Positions 43,083 through 55,900 of a DNA stretch of 64,000 nucleotides are shown in pieces. The notes under the pieces are model-generated. The model did not search any database, was not told the origin of the DNA, and worked only from the letters and a program-made list of their open reading frames with translations. The translations under genes were made by a program, and so were the position numbers. The first letter of the stretch is position 1. Each line of letters starts with the position of its first letter. The stretch covers positions 4,750,429 through 4,814,428 of the forward strand of contig OZ037769.1 of the NCBI GenBank assembly GCA_964035545.1. Direction: 5' to 3'. Source of the DNA: Bugula neritina. Taxonomy: Eukaryota; Bryozoa; Gymnolaemata; Cheilostomatida; Bugulidae.

Positions 43083-46000
43083 TATGCCCATCATTTGGCG
43101 AAGGAGATATTATGTTGTTGTTGCAGCAGTATGTCAGGTTAGACAAAGTGCTAACAGCTCCTCTATTGTAGACAAAGCCAATTTTATGTAGCTTCTCAGA
43201 AATGATAGAATAGATTATTTGTATCTTAAATACTGTCAAAGTACACAGTGCACGTGCATTGTAGCTTGGCATATTTTGATGTAATCGTTACTAGTTGCTA
43301 TGCCTTTGCCTTTACAGTCTTAGCTTACCAACAATTTTGCAACAGCTTCTTTTTCATTGCTACGTTTAGCGTAGTGCTTGTTTTTAGAGCTTTGCTACTG
43401 TTGAATCTGAAAGCTTCTTTGCGGCATTTTTTTGGTCAGAGTAGAATGTTTATGACTTCATATTTTTAGTTGGTTTTGCTAGATCAACTTAATCCAACTA
43501 ACCGCCCTACCTTTCGATAAGATTAGCAGCCCGTCACACTAGAGACGGTGATTCACCCTCTAGTGCCGTAGTCCCAGTTATACTCTTGATGAGTCAGCCC
43601 CATATCGTTAGCTGTAGCCCAGAATGACTAGGTTACCAACCCTCACCACGTGGAGGTGATATTAGGGATAATAAGGTGCATAAATGAGATTATACACCTC
43701 TGCACTTACAACGATATGTCAAGTGCTTAAGAGGTTATGGCATACTATGTTTAGCAGATATGATTTAAATCCTGGCATTAAAATGTCATCTAGATATATA
43801 TCTTGTTTTATTTTTTTTTAATTTTCTGAAAGTCATCGCTCTAAAACAAAAGTTTTTATTACACCTACTTGACCTAGTTTTTTATTTTGGACACACCCTT
43901 TGTTCGAAATATTTTTATACGTTTTGCTGACATTGCTGCTTGAAATTGTTCTTTCTGGCTCGTTTTACATAACTTTCTTTTAAAATTGCTGTTAAGTGAA
44001 ATTAGGCTATACAGCGTATACTAATTTAGCTAAGCACTTAGTGGTTTACCATAACAGTATCCGAATAGAGTATTAATGGGATGGATCTTGGGACCAAAGA
44101 GATAAGAACATGAAATAGAGTAATTCCATCACAACAAAGTTAAAGCTGCGCAAATTCTGAGCAGCCATAGCCTATTTTTGCTTGCATTGTAACAAAAGCA
44201 TAGTCTAATTTTTTATACTTTTTATACAAGTCATTTATCTCAAGTGATACGAAAACCTTAAATGAAGATGACAGAGTGTACCAGCACTGTTCATGTAGTT
44301 CGAGGTTTTTTTGAAGAACCATGCCAGCACAATTTTGCTTCTGTATTCCAAAACAAAATTAATGAAGTGTCTAAATAACATAAAGCTGGTTTAAATGACA
44401 AATTTTGAGCATATCTTGGAAAAAAATCTAGTTTCCGCAGCTTCTTGATATATTTTTGTTCCCCTAGTACTAAGATTCAAAACAAGTCAGGTTGCAGTTC
44501 TTCAAATATAGTTAAATTCTGTAAAAGCAGTTTAATTCAATAAATGAGTTCTAAGGTTTTTTGAAGTGTGTAGGCTAGTGTGCAAAACTTTACAATGGTT
44601 TATGCGGTTGAAGTTTCTGTTAGCAATTCCCTGTTGGCTCAACTTTTTTTCGTGCTCTGCGGCTTGTCGGCTCATGATGCCCCTATCTAGTCATTCCCTG
44701 TGGCTAGTGGTCCCTTTTTGCCATGCCTTGCAGCTTTTTTGTTCACAACACCCTTTTTTATCATGCTGAAGACTCATTGTCTTGGGTTTTTTAATTGCTT
44801 GCAATCTTCTATAATTTTCTGAATGTTGGTTTGATTTTTTTATCAAGCTCAGTATTTATATAGTTGAAATGTGCGATCGAGGTGACTATGTCATGAAAAG
44901 TGATTGAACTGAACAGTTATTTTTGAATAAACAGGCCATTGCCAAAACATAATCGCTACATTTAGACTGTTTTTTGTGCTTCATTATCTGAGTTTACGGA
45001 GTAACAACACATAACCTTATGAGCATTGTAGAGTTCATGAGGTTAATACTTTTGCCAGGTTTAAGTAACCCTACCTCACCTCTAATTGTGGCTCCCATTT
45101 CTACCAGTTTCTGATAGCCTATGTTTTTTCCTTTTGGGAAATGGATAGTAGAGACACTAGTTAGAAAATTTATACTATAATGGAATTCAAGCGGTCCATA
45201 ATATTTTTATTCTTAATTTAATAAGGCATTGCCTACTTGGAGTTAAAAATTTTTGCTTTTATGCATCAGCAAGAATCTGCCATCCACCAGTTGATGTGCT
45301 GTTCTTCTGGGGTGATGTTTTAGTAGCCGATGAAATGTCGACTCGATTGATTGCACTCATCTAAACTTTTACTGTATGGTCTGTGGTCGTTCCACCTCGT
45401 GTACAGTACTTCAAACACACTTTTTAGCCCTGAGTACGCCCCCACTTACTTAAAGACATCTCTTTGGTACTCGTGCGACAGGTAAATGTGATGGGTGAGG
45501 CGCTGATATTGCAGACTATTTGAATTAACTTTTTGTAAATTTGAGGAACAGCTCTCAGTGAATCAATTATGTGCCCAGATTTTCATTTCTTTTCGTAAAG
45601 CTCAAGATTTTTTAGCTGAGAATCATCAGCTGTGGCAAAAAGAATTGACTTCACTTCATTTTGCAGCGGCAGGTTTTTTTAGATAGAAAACCAAAGTAAT
45701 CTATAAAACCAAACATCTAAATCTGGTGAGGATGATCCTGTTTCCATTAGCATCAAACCAATTTTTAAGTATATGTTTACACGGGTCAGTTTTTCTGTAC
45801 AAGTCTTCACACTCACAAGTAGTAAAATTAGACGGTGTTTGTTGGGGCTGGCCAATTCTCCGGCTCTATCTTATCTTAATACAAAAGAAACAAAATCATA
45901 AAATCGTTTGTGCAAACAGGGTGGAATTTCAGGTGCACATATAGCTGGTGCAAATGCTGATGGGATATTTCGTATCCTTATATATATTTGCATCTTTTAA

Positions 46001-46411
46001 TTTTTCAGCTAACTTTGTAAAGCTCACACTCTTTGAATGCTAGTTTTCTCCTGTCTCTTCGTGTTTTGAGCCTCCTTAGTTATTGCTGTATGCAACTTCT
46101 AATACGGCTGGTTGAGTCAATTCCAGGATGCTGTGTTATACATTCTAAGCTGCCATCCAATCACAGGCTTGCAGCATAATTACAGCAACAAACATACAGG
46201 TCTACTATCTGCTAGTCTTGGCAATGGTTACAGGTGCACCCCTCTGTAGCTGGCCTACAAGTTTGCTGATACAAAGATTTAGTTGTTGAAAGACTATTAA
46301 GTAGGTCTGAGATAACAGTCAAACTATCAGTATCATTTAAAGAGTTTTCAAAGGAGTTGATACTCCTTCGAACAATATTGGTGAAATCACAGTGGTTGTG
46401 ATGGGTTGCAC
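43083..46411. other. Intergenic region, no gene recognised
   Basis: Between MTG1 and LTR element 2. Only short chance ORFs. A GC-richer segment at about 43490-43740 looks like an interspersed repeat (listed separately). Confidence 0.6.
43490..43740. repeat. Possible interspersed repeat of unknown class
   Basis: GC-richer than its flanks. Contains an inverted motif CTAGAGACGGTGA/TTCACCCTCTAG and an AGTTGG/CCAACT pair at its left edge. No Pol III boxes, ORF or ends identified. Confidence 0.3.
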
Positions 46412-47138
46412 TGTAGAGGATTTTTACTGTAAGGCGAGTGAACTAACGTTGCCTCTACACAGCTACTTGTGGAGGTTATTGTGATAAGTGTATGACTACT
46501 GTTTTAACAGGGATAACCTGTCAAATACAGTATCAACTGGAGACAACAAGAAAATATTATTCTCTTGCTGCCACAACCTGCCTTTACTTATTGCAGTCTA
46601 CAATATGAAACCTGGCTATGACTGGGATAAGCAGTTATAAACCAGGCAACAGCAAGAATTAATGAATAATTAATTTCTTGCAACCAATAATTACACTGGG
46701 ATTAACAGTGTAAACTACTGTCAACCTTAGACTAATTATAAAAGCGATGAACAATTATAATTAGACAACCTCCGAGTAGACTGAATATTACTGCAGTTAG
46801 ATTGTATTGTTAGTCATCGTAACTGCTGCCTGTTATTATTACATAAAACAGAACTTACTTGGATACGTTTATGAATCTTTATTAGGCGATTAAAACGCAA
46901 CCACGCTAAGCTAACTCTAACTACTACTCCATTCTCACTCTACTAAACTCCTTCCCGCCGTGCGCAGGCTGGAAGTTAACCTTTGCGCAGTTAGCCTCTA
47001 AACAGAAATAACAAATATAAATTGTAAAAAATCTAAGTCAACACAAATACTATTCAATATGAATTCTATAATTGTAAAAAATAATTATAACAGGTAACTA
47101 AAATACATGAATACATGAGAGGACAAGTCCATTATACA
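46412..47138 (-). repeat. 3' LTR of element 2
   Basis: Plus-strand edges TGTAGAGG and TATACA; about 2% different from the 5' LTR. Confidence 0.93.
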
Positions 47139-47150
47139 GCCCCTTCCTTT
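47139..47150 (-). other. Polypurine tract of element 2
   Basis: AAAGGAAGGGGC on the minus strand directly abuts the 3' LTR. Confidence 0.75.
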
Positions 47151-47230
47151 AAATGACAAAACAAAACCTGGGGTCATTTAAAAAAAGAAAAACAATACAG
47201 AAGAATAATAGAAGTGTAAATGACAGTCAA

Positions 47231-49699
47231 TTAGTCCCATTGGTTACTGCGATCAGTCTCTGGAAGTAGTCCCACAAAGTCAATAGCCACCTTCTGCCAA
47301 GGGCGACCACTGTAAAGTCGCTGCTTATTTGTGGTTTTGAGTATTCGACTCAGTTTGGCTATTTGACAAACTTCACAAGTTTTTATAGTCTTACTAACTT
47401 CCGACATCATGCCAGGCCAGAACCATTGTAGCTTTATCTGGGCCGCAGTCCGCATAACTCCGCTGTGTGTTAGGCGATGTGTCTCCCATATAATAGTTCT
47501 TCTTATGGGTTTTGGACACACAGCACACCAACGAAGACGGCTGTTTATTTTTAACTGGATCCTCCGCTTTCCTTCCACAATTTTCATAGCCTGTTTTAAA
47601 TTGTACAGCTTACGCAGTTCTGCACTACCGCATTCCAGGATCAAACTTGACAAATCTTCGTTTTTCTTGACAGCTCCGTAGATAGTAGCCACATTGCCCG
47701 ATTGTTGTTGTAATGTTGCTGCTTTGTCGCAGTCGTTCTGCCGGATCCAGCCTTTACCAGTGAGGCAGAAGAAGATAATTCTTCCACCGGCACTACAGAC
47801 GAAGATAATTCATCTGTTGTGGAATTCTTAGGCATATCCATTTCTCTAGGAATTTGTGGGTGGTAGACCGGAGGTGTCTCTGAGAAATCTTCTGGATTAG
47901 CAGAAGATTCTTTCTTGTTACCGCTAGAGCTGGAAGATGATCCCAAAGCTCTTACAACAGATATGTCAGGTGGGGTGAATGTCTTACTATAGTAGGATAT
48001 TACTTGTTCTTTCCCATTTTGAACCTGGGACAAGACTCCACCAACACCATCTGTGCTGGCATCTGTGTCCAGAATAAAAGGAAGCTTCGGATCGGGGTAG
48101 CCAAGCACGTGTAAGGCTACAAGAGACTTTTTCAAACTATCAAATGCTTGTTGGCAATATGGTGTCCAACAAAAAGAAGTGGATGGAGATGTGAGGCGAT
48201 TCAATGGGCTCGCTAGAGATGAGAACTTCGGAACATATTGGCGGTAATAGCCCGCTGTTCCAAGGAAAGCTCTCAGCTCTCGAACACATTTTGGAATAGA
48301 CCACTCACAAACATCCTTAATCTTTTCTGGGTTAGTAGACACACCATCAGAACTAACTATGTGTCCTAAATATTTCACTTTCTCTTTAAACAACTCACAT
48401 TTACTTGGTTTCAACTTGAGGCCAGCAGCTCGTAAGCGTTCAAAGACTACACCTAACCTCTCAACTTGCCATCTTTGCGCTTGACTAGAACAACCGGGGA
48501 ACTCCAGGCACTAGAAGAAGGAGTTATTAACCCTGGTTCAGATAACTTGTTTACTTGTCTCTCAACTTCTGCCTCTTTTTCTGGCCCTAACCTACGAGGT
48601 GCTTGACGTATGGGGGTAGTTCCAGGTTTGACAGAAATAGAATGCTCAACTAAATGTGTTCTGCCAACATCTGTATCAGACTTACTAAAAACATCTTGGT
48701 ATTCGATCAACAGTTGGGTGACTTGCCTTATTTCAGAACTAGTTTTACACAGCAAGCTAGCTTCTGAGTGTAGTTGCTTGAGATGATCAGGCAACCGAGA
48801 AGGTGCTGAGAAGTTATCATCAGCATTACCAGTGTGTAAACTAGTTGGTTCTAGTTGTTTGATGTCAACAACTTCGTCAACTGCTACTGGCTGGAACATA
48901 GCTACACATATACCAGCTTTAATTTGAACTGGCACTGCAGTGACATTCATGCATCGAATAGACACATGCCTTCTTTCATTTGCAGTACCTAGACTAGCTC
49001 CTATCAGACCATCAATCTTAGAATGTTCAAACTGAAAACTCTCAATTAGCCCTACTGAACTGGCTGTACTAACACACAGCCTTCCTATGACTGCCTTCTC
49101 CGGATGGGGAGGTATAACCTCAGGGTATACCACTTGCACCTTGTTTTGTAGGAAAGCACCATGTCGATCTGTACACTTAAGATCCTTGTTTCTAATTTTT
49201 AAACTTTGAAAACCAAAATTCATTACACATGAATGCTGTTCCAAGAACGGCATTCCCAATATCCCATCTTCCCTGATGGGACACACCAAAAATTGTGCTT
49301 GAAAGCTATGTCTCTGAGTCCACCTAAACACTCCATGGTTCCTAAGATCTCCATTTGAATACCATCTGCTAGCACTCCTTGAGAGCTATATGGTAACAAT
49401 TGATCTCCAACTCCCTTAGACATCCTTTCCCACACAGGCAGCGCAATTATATTAGCTGTGCTCCCAAAATCTATTAAAAATTGAACTGCCTTGCCGTGTA
49501 CTTTCCCTGGAAGGAAATCACTTGGACTTAGTGGTGGTGATTCACCCACTTGGGATAACTCCGTGGTAGAAGCCTTGACAGCTACACTACCTGATGACAA
49601 GAGACAATCATTGTCAACTGTAGCCAGACAGTCATTACCAGGGTCAACTGAAGATAATTCAGTGACCTGGTTAACTGAACTAGTTAAAATATCACCCAC
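47231..49699 (-). pseudogene. Broken protease-RT-RNaseH-integrase remnants, element 2
   Basis: Four partly overlapping frames. Protease (from 49699): FLIDFGSTANII, where the active-site triplet is Asp-Phe-Gly instead of Asp-Ser/Thr-Gly; frame shifts near 49310. RT start (to 48453): [26 protein letters not shown], then a stop; the next frame resumes at [13 protein letters not shown] (about 48420), so the central palm with the catalytic YxDD is deleted. The connection region and RNase H start ([18 protein letters not shown]) follow, then a Ser-rich stretch of unknown origin. Integrase (47692-47231) keeps the HHCC zinc region (HRLTHSG, CEVCQIAK) and first catalytic Asp (VAIDFVG), but ends at SNQWD; the rest of the DDE core is absent. 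Not functional. Confidence 0.88.
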
Positions 49700-50467
49700 T
49701 TCATTTGAAGTGGAAGACCTGATGTTAAGTCCACGGTCAGCAGGTCCTGCTGCCGCGGACTGCTGTCGTTTCCCGGCTTCGGTTTAGAATGTCCCGTAAG
49801 TTTGGGACACTGGCGTTTCATGTGTGGTCCACCACAATTGAAACATTCTATCTTGCTTCCTGTAGAGGTTGCAGATGAGTGTGGGCCCCGCCCACGATAA
49901 CCAGAATTATTGTTGCGAGAACCTATTAATAATTCAGTTACCGCTTTAGTGTTGGCTTCCATTTGCTTAATCATTTGCACCATCAGGTTTTCCATGTTGG
50001 TGGAAGGTTGAGCTGCTAGTGCTGATTCTATCTCAACTGCAGAAATAGGAGGACGACTCCTACCGCTGTTTCCAATATCAAAGTAGTTTTGTGCTACTTT
50101 GGGAGCATCAGACACACATTCAATTGGCAGAAACATCAGATGTCTTCTTGAAACATTATGATTCAGAGCTCTCATAAAAGCATCTAACGCAATTGCATTT
50201 CTAGACTGTGAATCAGTGTCTGGGTACCCAATTGAGACGAGCCGCTCTACTTCTGAGCCAAGGACATGCTCCTGCATCTGTCCATCCATTGGCTTCTTTA
50301 ATCTCCTGAAAGTGCTGGAGATACAACTCCACATCTCCTGAGCCATCAAACTTCTTTAGTCTGAAGTTATCTCTCCTACCTCCACTTACTTGCAGCAAAT
50401 CAACTAATCTATATAATGAATCTTCACGAACTGGAGATGGAGTCTGTTGACGTCTACGAGGAGGCAT
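49684..50467 (-). pseudogene. Broken gag, element 2
   Basis: The ATG at 50467 opens a basic N terminus (MPPRRRQQTPSP) and the gag core start (LKKFDGSGDVELYLQHFQEI), but the frame shifts near 50270. The continuing frame reads VERLVSIGYPDTDSQSRN, the C-terminal gag core, and a zinc knuckle CFNCGGPHMKRQC with CX2CX3HX4C spacing, one residue short of the usual. The middle of the gag core appears deleted. The last gag codons overlap the protease frame by 16 nt. Confidence 0.8.
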
Positions 50468-50548
50468 TATGAAAGAAATGCAAAGTAAAAATATAAATAT
50501 TCAATTTGAAAAAACAAGAATCAACTAACCACTTATCTTCAATAACTG

Positions 50549-50566
50549 ATCCCACTGCTGCCACCA
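50549..50566 (-). other. Primer binding site, tRNA-Leu type
   Basis: Minus strand TGGTGGCAGCAGTGGGAT, one base from the 5' LTR; differs from that of element 1 by one base. Confidence 0.75.
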
Positions 50567-50567
50567 G

Positions 50568-51301
50568 TGTAGAGGATTCTTACTGTATGGCAAGTGAACT
50601 AACGTTGCCTCTACGCAACTACTTGTGGGGGTTATTGAGATAAGTGTATGACTACTGTTTTAACAGGGATAACCTGTCAAATACAGTATCAACTGGAGAC
50701 AACAAGAAAATATTATTCTCTTGCTGCCACAACCTGCCTTTACTTATTGCAGTCTACAATATGAAACCTGGCTATGACTGGGATAAGCAGTTATAAACCA
50801 GGCAACAGCAAGAATTAATGAATAATTAATTTCTTGCAACCAATAATTACACTGGGATTAACAGTGTAAACTATTGTCAACCTTAGACTAATTATAAAAG
50901 TGATGGAACAATTATAATTAGACAACCTCCGAGTAGACTGAATATCACTGCAGTTAGATTGTATTGTTAGTCATCGTAACCACTTTACTGCTGCCTGTTA
51001 TTATTATATAAAACAGAACTTACTTGGATACGTTTATGAATCTTTATTAGGCAATTAAAACGCAACCATGCTAAGCTAACTCTAACTACTACTCCATTCT
51101 CACTCTACTAAGCTCATTCCCGCCGTGCGCAGGCTGGAAGTTAACCTTTGCGCAGTTGGCCTCTAAACAGAAATAACAAATATAAATTGTAAAAAATCTA
51201 AGTCAACACAAATACTATTTAATATGTATTTTATAATTGTAAAAATTAATTATAACAGGTAACTAAAATACATGAATACATGAGAGGACAAATCCATTAC
51301 A
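50568..51301 (-). repeat. 5' LTR of element 2
   Basis: 734 bp; flanked by GCAC on its outer side. Confidence 0.93.
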
Positions 51302-52675
51302 GCACAATCGCAACACAGCTTTCCATGTGATGCATATATGGTTTGAAAAATATTATTTTTCAAAACCAATATATCCCCATATATATATTCGGGCATCTCA
51401 TACAGTAGACGTGTAAGTACTGCCTGCTTGTGAGTATTCACATTTAATATGAGTCTTCTTGTAACCGATGTCTGTGTTAAAGCATCTCACACAGTTCAAG
51501 CTTATACTGGTTAGGGTCCTCAAATCTCCTAATTAGTTAAGGTGCAGTTCGCAGCACCCAATTTAACACGGGTTAATAGGTCTCTTTCTGTACCTCATAT
51601 ATCTATTCAGGCATCTCGTTCAGTAAACGTGCAAGCGCTGCCTGCTTGTGAGTATTCACATTTAATATGGGTCTTCTTGTATCCAATGTCTGTCTTCAGG
51701 CATTTCATGCAATGTGTGTACCCAATTGTCATTGCCTTCAGATCTAGCTTCTTAAGGTACTGTCCGCTGTACCCAAATTATTACGAGCCAATGGATAATT
51801 CTCTGTACCCTATTTAAGCATCTCGTATAGTGCACATGGACATGGTTCTCAGATCTTCAAGTTTATTGGACTACTGTTTGCAGAAACCACACCTCTGTTG
51901 AGTTAAGTCGTTTTTGACTATTTTACAATGTGACATTATACGTAGGTTTCAAGATTTTGGAAAAAGGTGGAAGTAAATCAACAATAACTGTTGATTAGCA
52001 GATAAGCTACTGCAAAAAATATGTATATGGAAAAATGAAATTACATATTAAGACATTACACATTCACCACTTAGAATAAACTTCATGGTGTTTTTTCCAT
52101 GATATGAGAGATTTTCAATTTGTTTCATATAAATGATATTCTGAGTTTAATGTTGTTGAGTTGGAGACTGATGCCATCTTGTTTGTGTTGATTATTAGGA
52201 TAAAATTGGTAGAGTTGTATTTGACAAGACTGTTATATTTTACGTATGTAGAAGAAGAGAAAGAACAAGAAAAGGTATTGCGGGTAATAAAATAAAGTAT
52301 TCGTACAGAGAGAAGACAATTAATAATCAGGTTATTTGTTAGTTATAAATGTTTATTGTCACAACAGCGGAAGATTGTATCCTATCAACAAGTGTGTCAC
52401 TGTCTGAATTTTATGGGGAAAGATGATGTCGAGTTTAAATATTTGCAGCTCGTTGAGCAGAGGACAACCTTTTATCAGTAAATGTTCAAGATGATTATAA
52501 TTTTTAATAGAATATCATTTTATACTTAAGTGCTGAGGTGTTTCTGTTGAACCTATTTTCATTTCTCAGCAGAGGTCTGAGGTCAGGAATAGCACCTTTA
52601 AAGGTGATATTTTACCTTGTTTTTAATACACTTTCAGACAGCATTATTCAGTAATTTAGTACCAGTATTTATCAG
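51302..52675. other. Intergenic region between two LTR elements
   Basis: No coding gene recognised. It contains the 218-bp diverged tandem repeat at 51385-51840; the rest is AT-rich single-copy-looking DNA. Confidence 0.55.
51385..51840. repeat. Diverged tandem repeat, ~218-bp period
   Basis: The block with CTGCCTGCTTGTGAGTATTC at about 51421 recurs at 51639 with the same following sequence (ACATTTAATATG, GTCTTCTTGTA). A third partial copy begins with GCATCTCGTATAGT near 51820. Confidence 0.65.
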
Positions 52676-52886
52676 TGTAATAGTATTATACTTAAAGTTC
52701 ACTGAAATATCTTTATTTTGAAAGCACAACTGATCACTACGAACACATTTCTAAGACAGACAACATATATTATATAAACCACAAAGATGAAGGAATTTAG
52801 GACATAAAGGAAAACCACACAACAGCTATAATAATATTTACAAAAACGGTTACACAACTGCATGATGCAATGTCATGCACATTACA
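52676..52886 (-). repeat. 3' LTR of element 3
   Basis: 211 bp, plus-strand edges TGTAATAGTATT and GCACATTACA; same as 56737-56947 by eye. Confidence 0.95.
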
Positions 52887-52899
52887 TTTCCCCCTGATC
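52887..52899 (-). other. Polypurine tract of element 3
   Basis: Minus strand GATCAGGGGGAAA abuts the 3' LTR. Confidence 0.7.
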
Positions 52900-52944
52900 T
52901 TATCAGATCAAACAGATATATAATAAAACAAAAAGAAAAAACGT

Positions 52945-55900
52945 TTAGTCATCTACATAAAAGTCTGCTAACCACCTAGGTGGCCGTCTATCTCTTACTG
53001 GTCGATCAATCACTTCGTCTACACTTTCACCTTCCTCAACATTTTCACCATCCACAACTCTATTTGCATCTGCATCCTCATCAGCATTATCTGGGCTCAG
53101 GTTAATTTCAATGTCTCCATGTACCTGAGATTGTTGTTTTGTACTGGATGAAATGTCACCACTTTTCCTGTTCCCTGCATTAGCCAGTCGGACATCACTT
53201 ATATGTCGTGTCATACCATCTACCATCACCGCAGTGTTTGACACAACCCTGGTAATCATGCCCTGTGGCCATGCAGTTGTGCATTTAGAATTCACAGGTT
53301 TTACATAAACTTTGTCTCCTACATTGTAGGGGTTTTTTGTAATGTCTGTGGGCTTGCCTATTGTTGATGGTGATACTTTAGGCAGCTTTACATCATAACT
53401 GTATAAACTTTGTGAGGGTACTACATTGTTACTATTTGGGGTGTTGTTGTACCAAAATACCATATTTTCTATTGAAGATCTAGTTCGAGCTGCTATTCTT
53501 TTTATAGTCCTGTGATTGCGCTCTATGACACCATTCCCAGATGCTCTATAAGCACAGCTAAATATGTGCTGTACATCCCATTGCCTAAGTAGCTGTTCCA
53601 ATCTGTCACTTCTGAAACATGGTCCGTTGTCTGACAGTAACTCTGTTGGTGGACCACGTTGCTGAAACACCTTTAGTAGCTGATTTACCACAGAGTCAGC
53701 AGTCTCATTCTGCAACTTTATCCACACAGCGAATCTACTTGGGCCACAGTCGATAATAGTCAAGTATGGTACACGATTATAATGACTCACATCCATTGCC
53801 AGCCTATACCAATTCTCATTGACCTCCAGAACTCCTCTTTCCCACTGCACTGGAGAAGGGTCAATGCTCCTACACACAGCACATTCTTTAACTACTCTTT
53901 CAACTAACTCCTTGTCTATGCCTCCTCCAAATTTACATTTAGCTAAATAAAATGTTCTTTCAATGCCCAAATGATGCATTCCATGCAGCTTGGCTATTTC
54001 ATCCTTCAGGTCAGCTACATCAGGAGTTGTCACACCTGCACTTGCACAGGTTATTCGCTTACTAAGCCATGCTGAACTCACCCGTGTCAGAGCATCCGCC
54101 CAATTCTCAGCTGATTTCACTAAATGTATTTTTAATGACAGCTTGTACTCTTCTATCAGTTCTGCTATAACACCTAACCTACGTTTCACAATCATCTCAT
54201 TCATGCCATTAACTTTTGGTCTGACACTATCATTGATTACAGATGTGACCCACCTGAATACTGACATTGAATCGGTTTTCACTACAATGTTGCATAGATT
54301 CCATTTTAAAGCCAGATTTAGGCCTTTTACCACAGCTTCTAACTCTGCTACATTAATGTGGGTGCAATCATCGGGTTTTCTCATCCACGAAGCATCCTCC
54401 ACTATCTGGCCATCTATTTGCACAGACACCCCTATTGCCAAACTGCTTGCATCACACCATACAGTGCCTGTATCAGTATTAGCCACATGCCACTTTCCTT
54501 TCACAGGATCAGATTTTGCAACTCTATCTAATGTCTCTAACAACATTTTTTGGACGTGGTCAGACACAGCACTATCCCACATATCTGATTGCGTTAACCT
54601 TTTCATAAAACTGCATGCTACCCTAAGCCACCCTGCTACAGGAAAATGTCCAGTCAGTTTACCACACACCGAAAACAGCTCTCGCTTGCTTATGTTGCTA
54701 TTTGACTCAAGAGATGGGAGCTCACCATCACGCTGCCAGCTATAACATGACATGCCACCTCTCCACCCCTCTCTAACCCTTAGCCCTAAAACTCTAGCAT
54801 TACTCAGTTTCTCTGGTTCTTTAGTTACCAAACCAAACTTCAACAAATAATTTCGAACTACTTCTACCGAAACAACAGTCTCATCAACTATAATGTCATC
54901 TATATAACTATCAGTACCTTTGCGTATAGTGTCATCTTGAGCCAGGACTGTAGATAAAACTTTTGACATGATTTTAGGCGCCACATTTAAACCAAAACCT
55001 AACCTAGTCATTACATAGATCTTACCCTCATACCGTACAGCTTGGAACTTTTGCAAATCACTATCCACATGAAGTTGTAAGTAAGCTTTTCTTAGATCTA
55101 GCAAACTGGCATTGTCATCAAGTAACCTCCATTTCCTCAATTTATCCTGACAAATGGCAGTGTCACCACTGGGCTTACTGTAGATGTATTTGTTGAGTTC
55201 TCTACTATAATCCATAACAGGTCGGACCTGGGTTGGTTTATTTGGCTGGGCAGCAGCCATCAATGGTACAATTCCAGTGACTGTACCATGCAATTTATTG
55301 TCATACAATTGTAGCCATCCATCATTAATCCATTGCTGAATCTGCTCATGGTAACTCTGTTTGAATTTGTCTTTTACAGCATACTGACCACATTGATTCT
55401 GTAATATCGGCTCACCATTTTCCCATTTCCACCTCACTGTCCATTTTTTACCATCAAATTTAGCATTAAAGTCAATGTCACTAACAAAAAGTTCACCTTT
55501 ACTATCACTAGTTAATGTCTTATCAAATCTATCTACTCCTACACCTACACTAACAGCACTAACGTTACCTACTTCTGTTGTTGGTTCAACTGCAGGAAAC
55601 ATCACTTGCTTATTCCTAGTAATTGTCACACCACCTAATTTGCTAATAGCATCCATTCCCAAAATTAAAGAGCAACCACCTACTAACATTGGAGCTATTA
55701 AACATTTTACAGAGAGACGACGATTTCTAACCTGCACTGCTAATTGAGCTTCACCCCTACATTTAGTTATTTGTCCATTTAGCATTAAAATCCTCCGTTC
55801 AGGACCACATGGTGCAACACCTATTTGATTACAAAATCTTTCTAAAACTACTGATTGTTCACAACCACTATCTACTAGTGCTTTTATGCTCACACTGTTT

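Larger units (their letters stand above)
46412..51301 (-). mobile_element. LTR element 2: decayed Ty3/gypsy retrotransposon
   Basis: Minus-strand element with LTRs at 50568-51301 (5', 734 bp) and 46412-47138 (3', 727 bp) and a 4-bp target duplication GCAC (46408-46411, 51302-51305). LTRs differ by scattered substitutions, an 8-bp indel (CACTTTAC) and smaller indels, so it is older than elements 1 and 3. The order gag, protease, RT, RNase H, integrase is that of Ty3/gypsy, but each domain is broken or shortened. Confidence 0.93.

Noticed and set aside
44566-44769. 67-codon plus-strand ORF downstream of MTG1
   Set aside because: No splice or homology support; looks like chance.
53990-54745. 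251-codon plus-strand ORF
   Set aside because: Antisense shadow of the pol gene of element 3.
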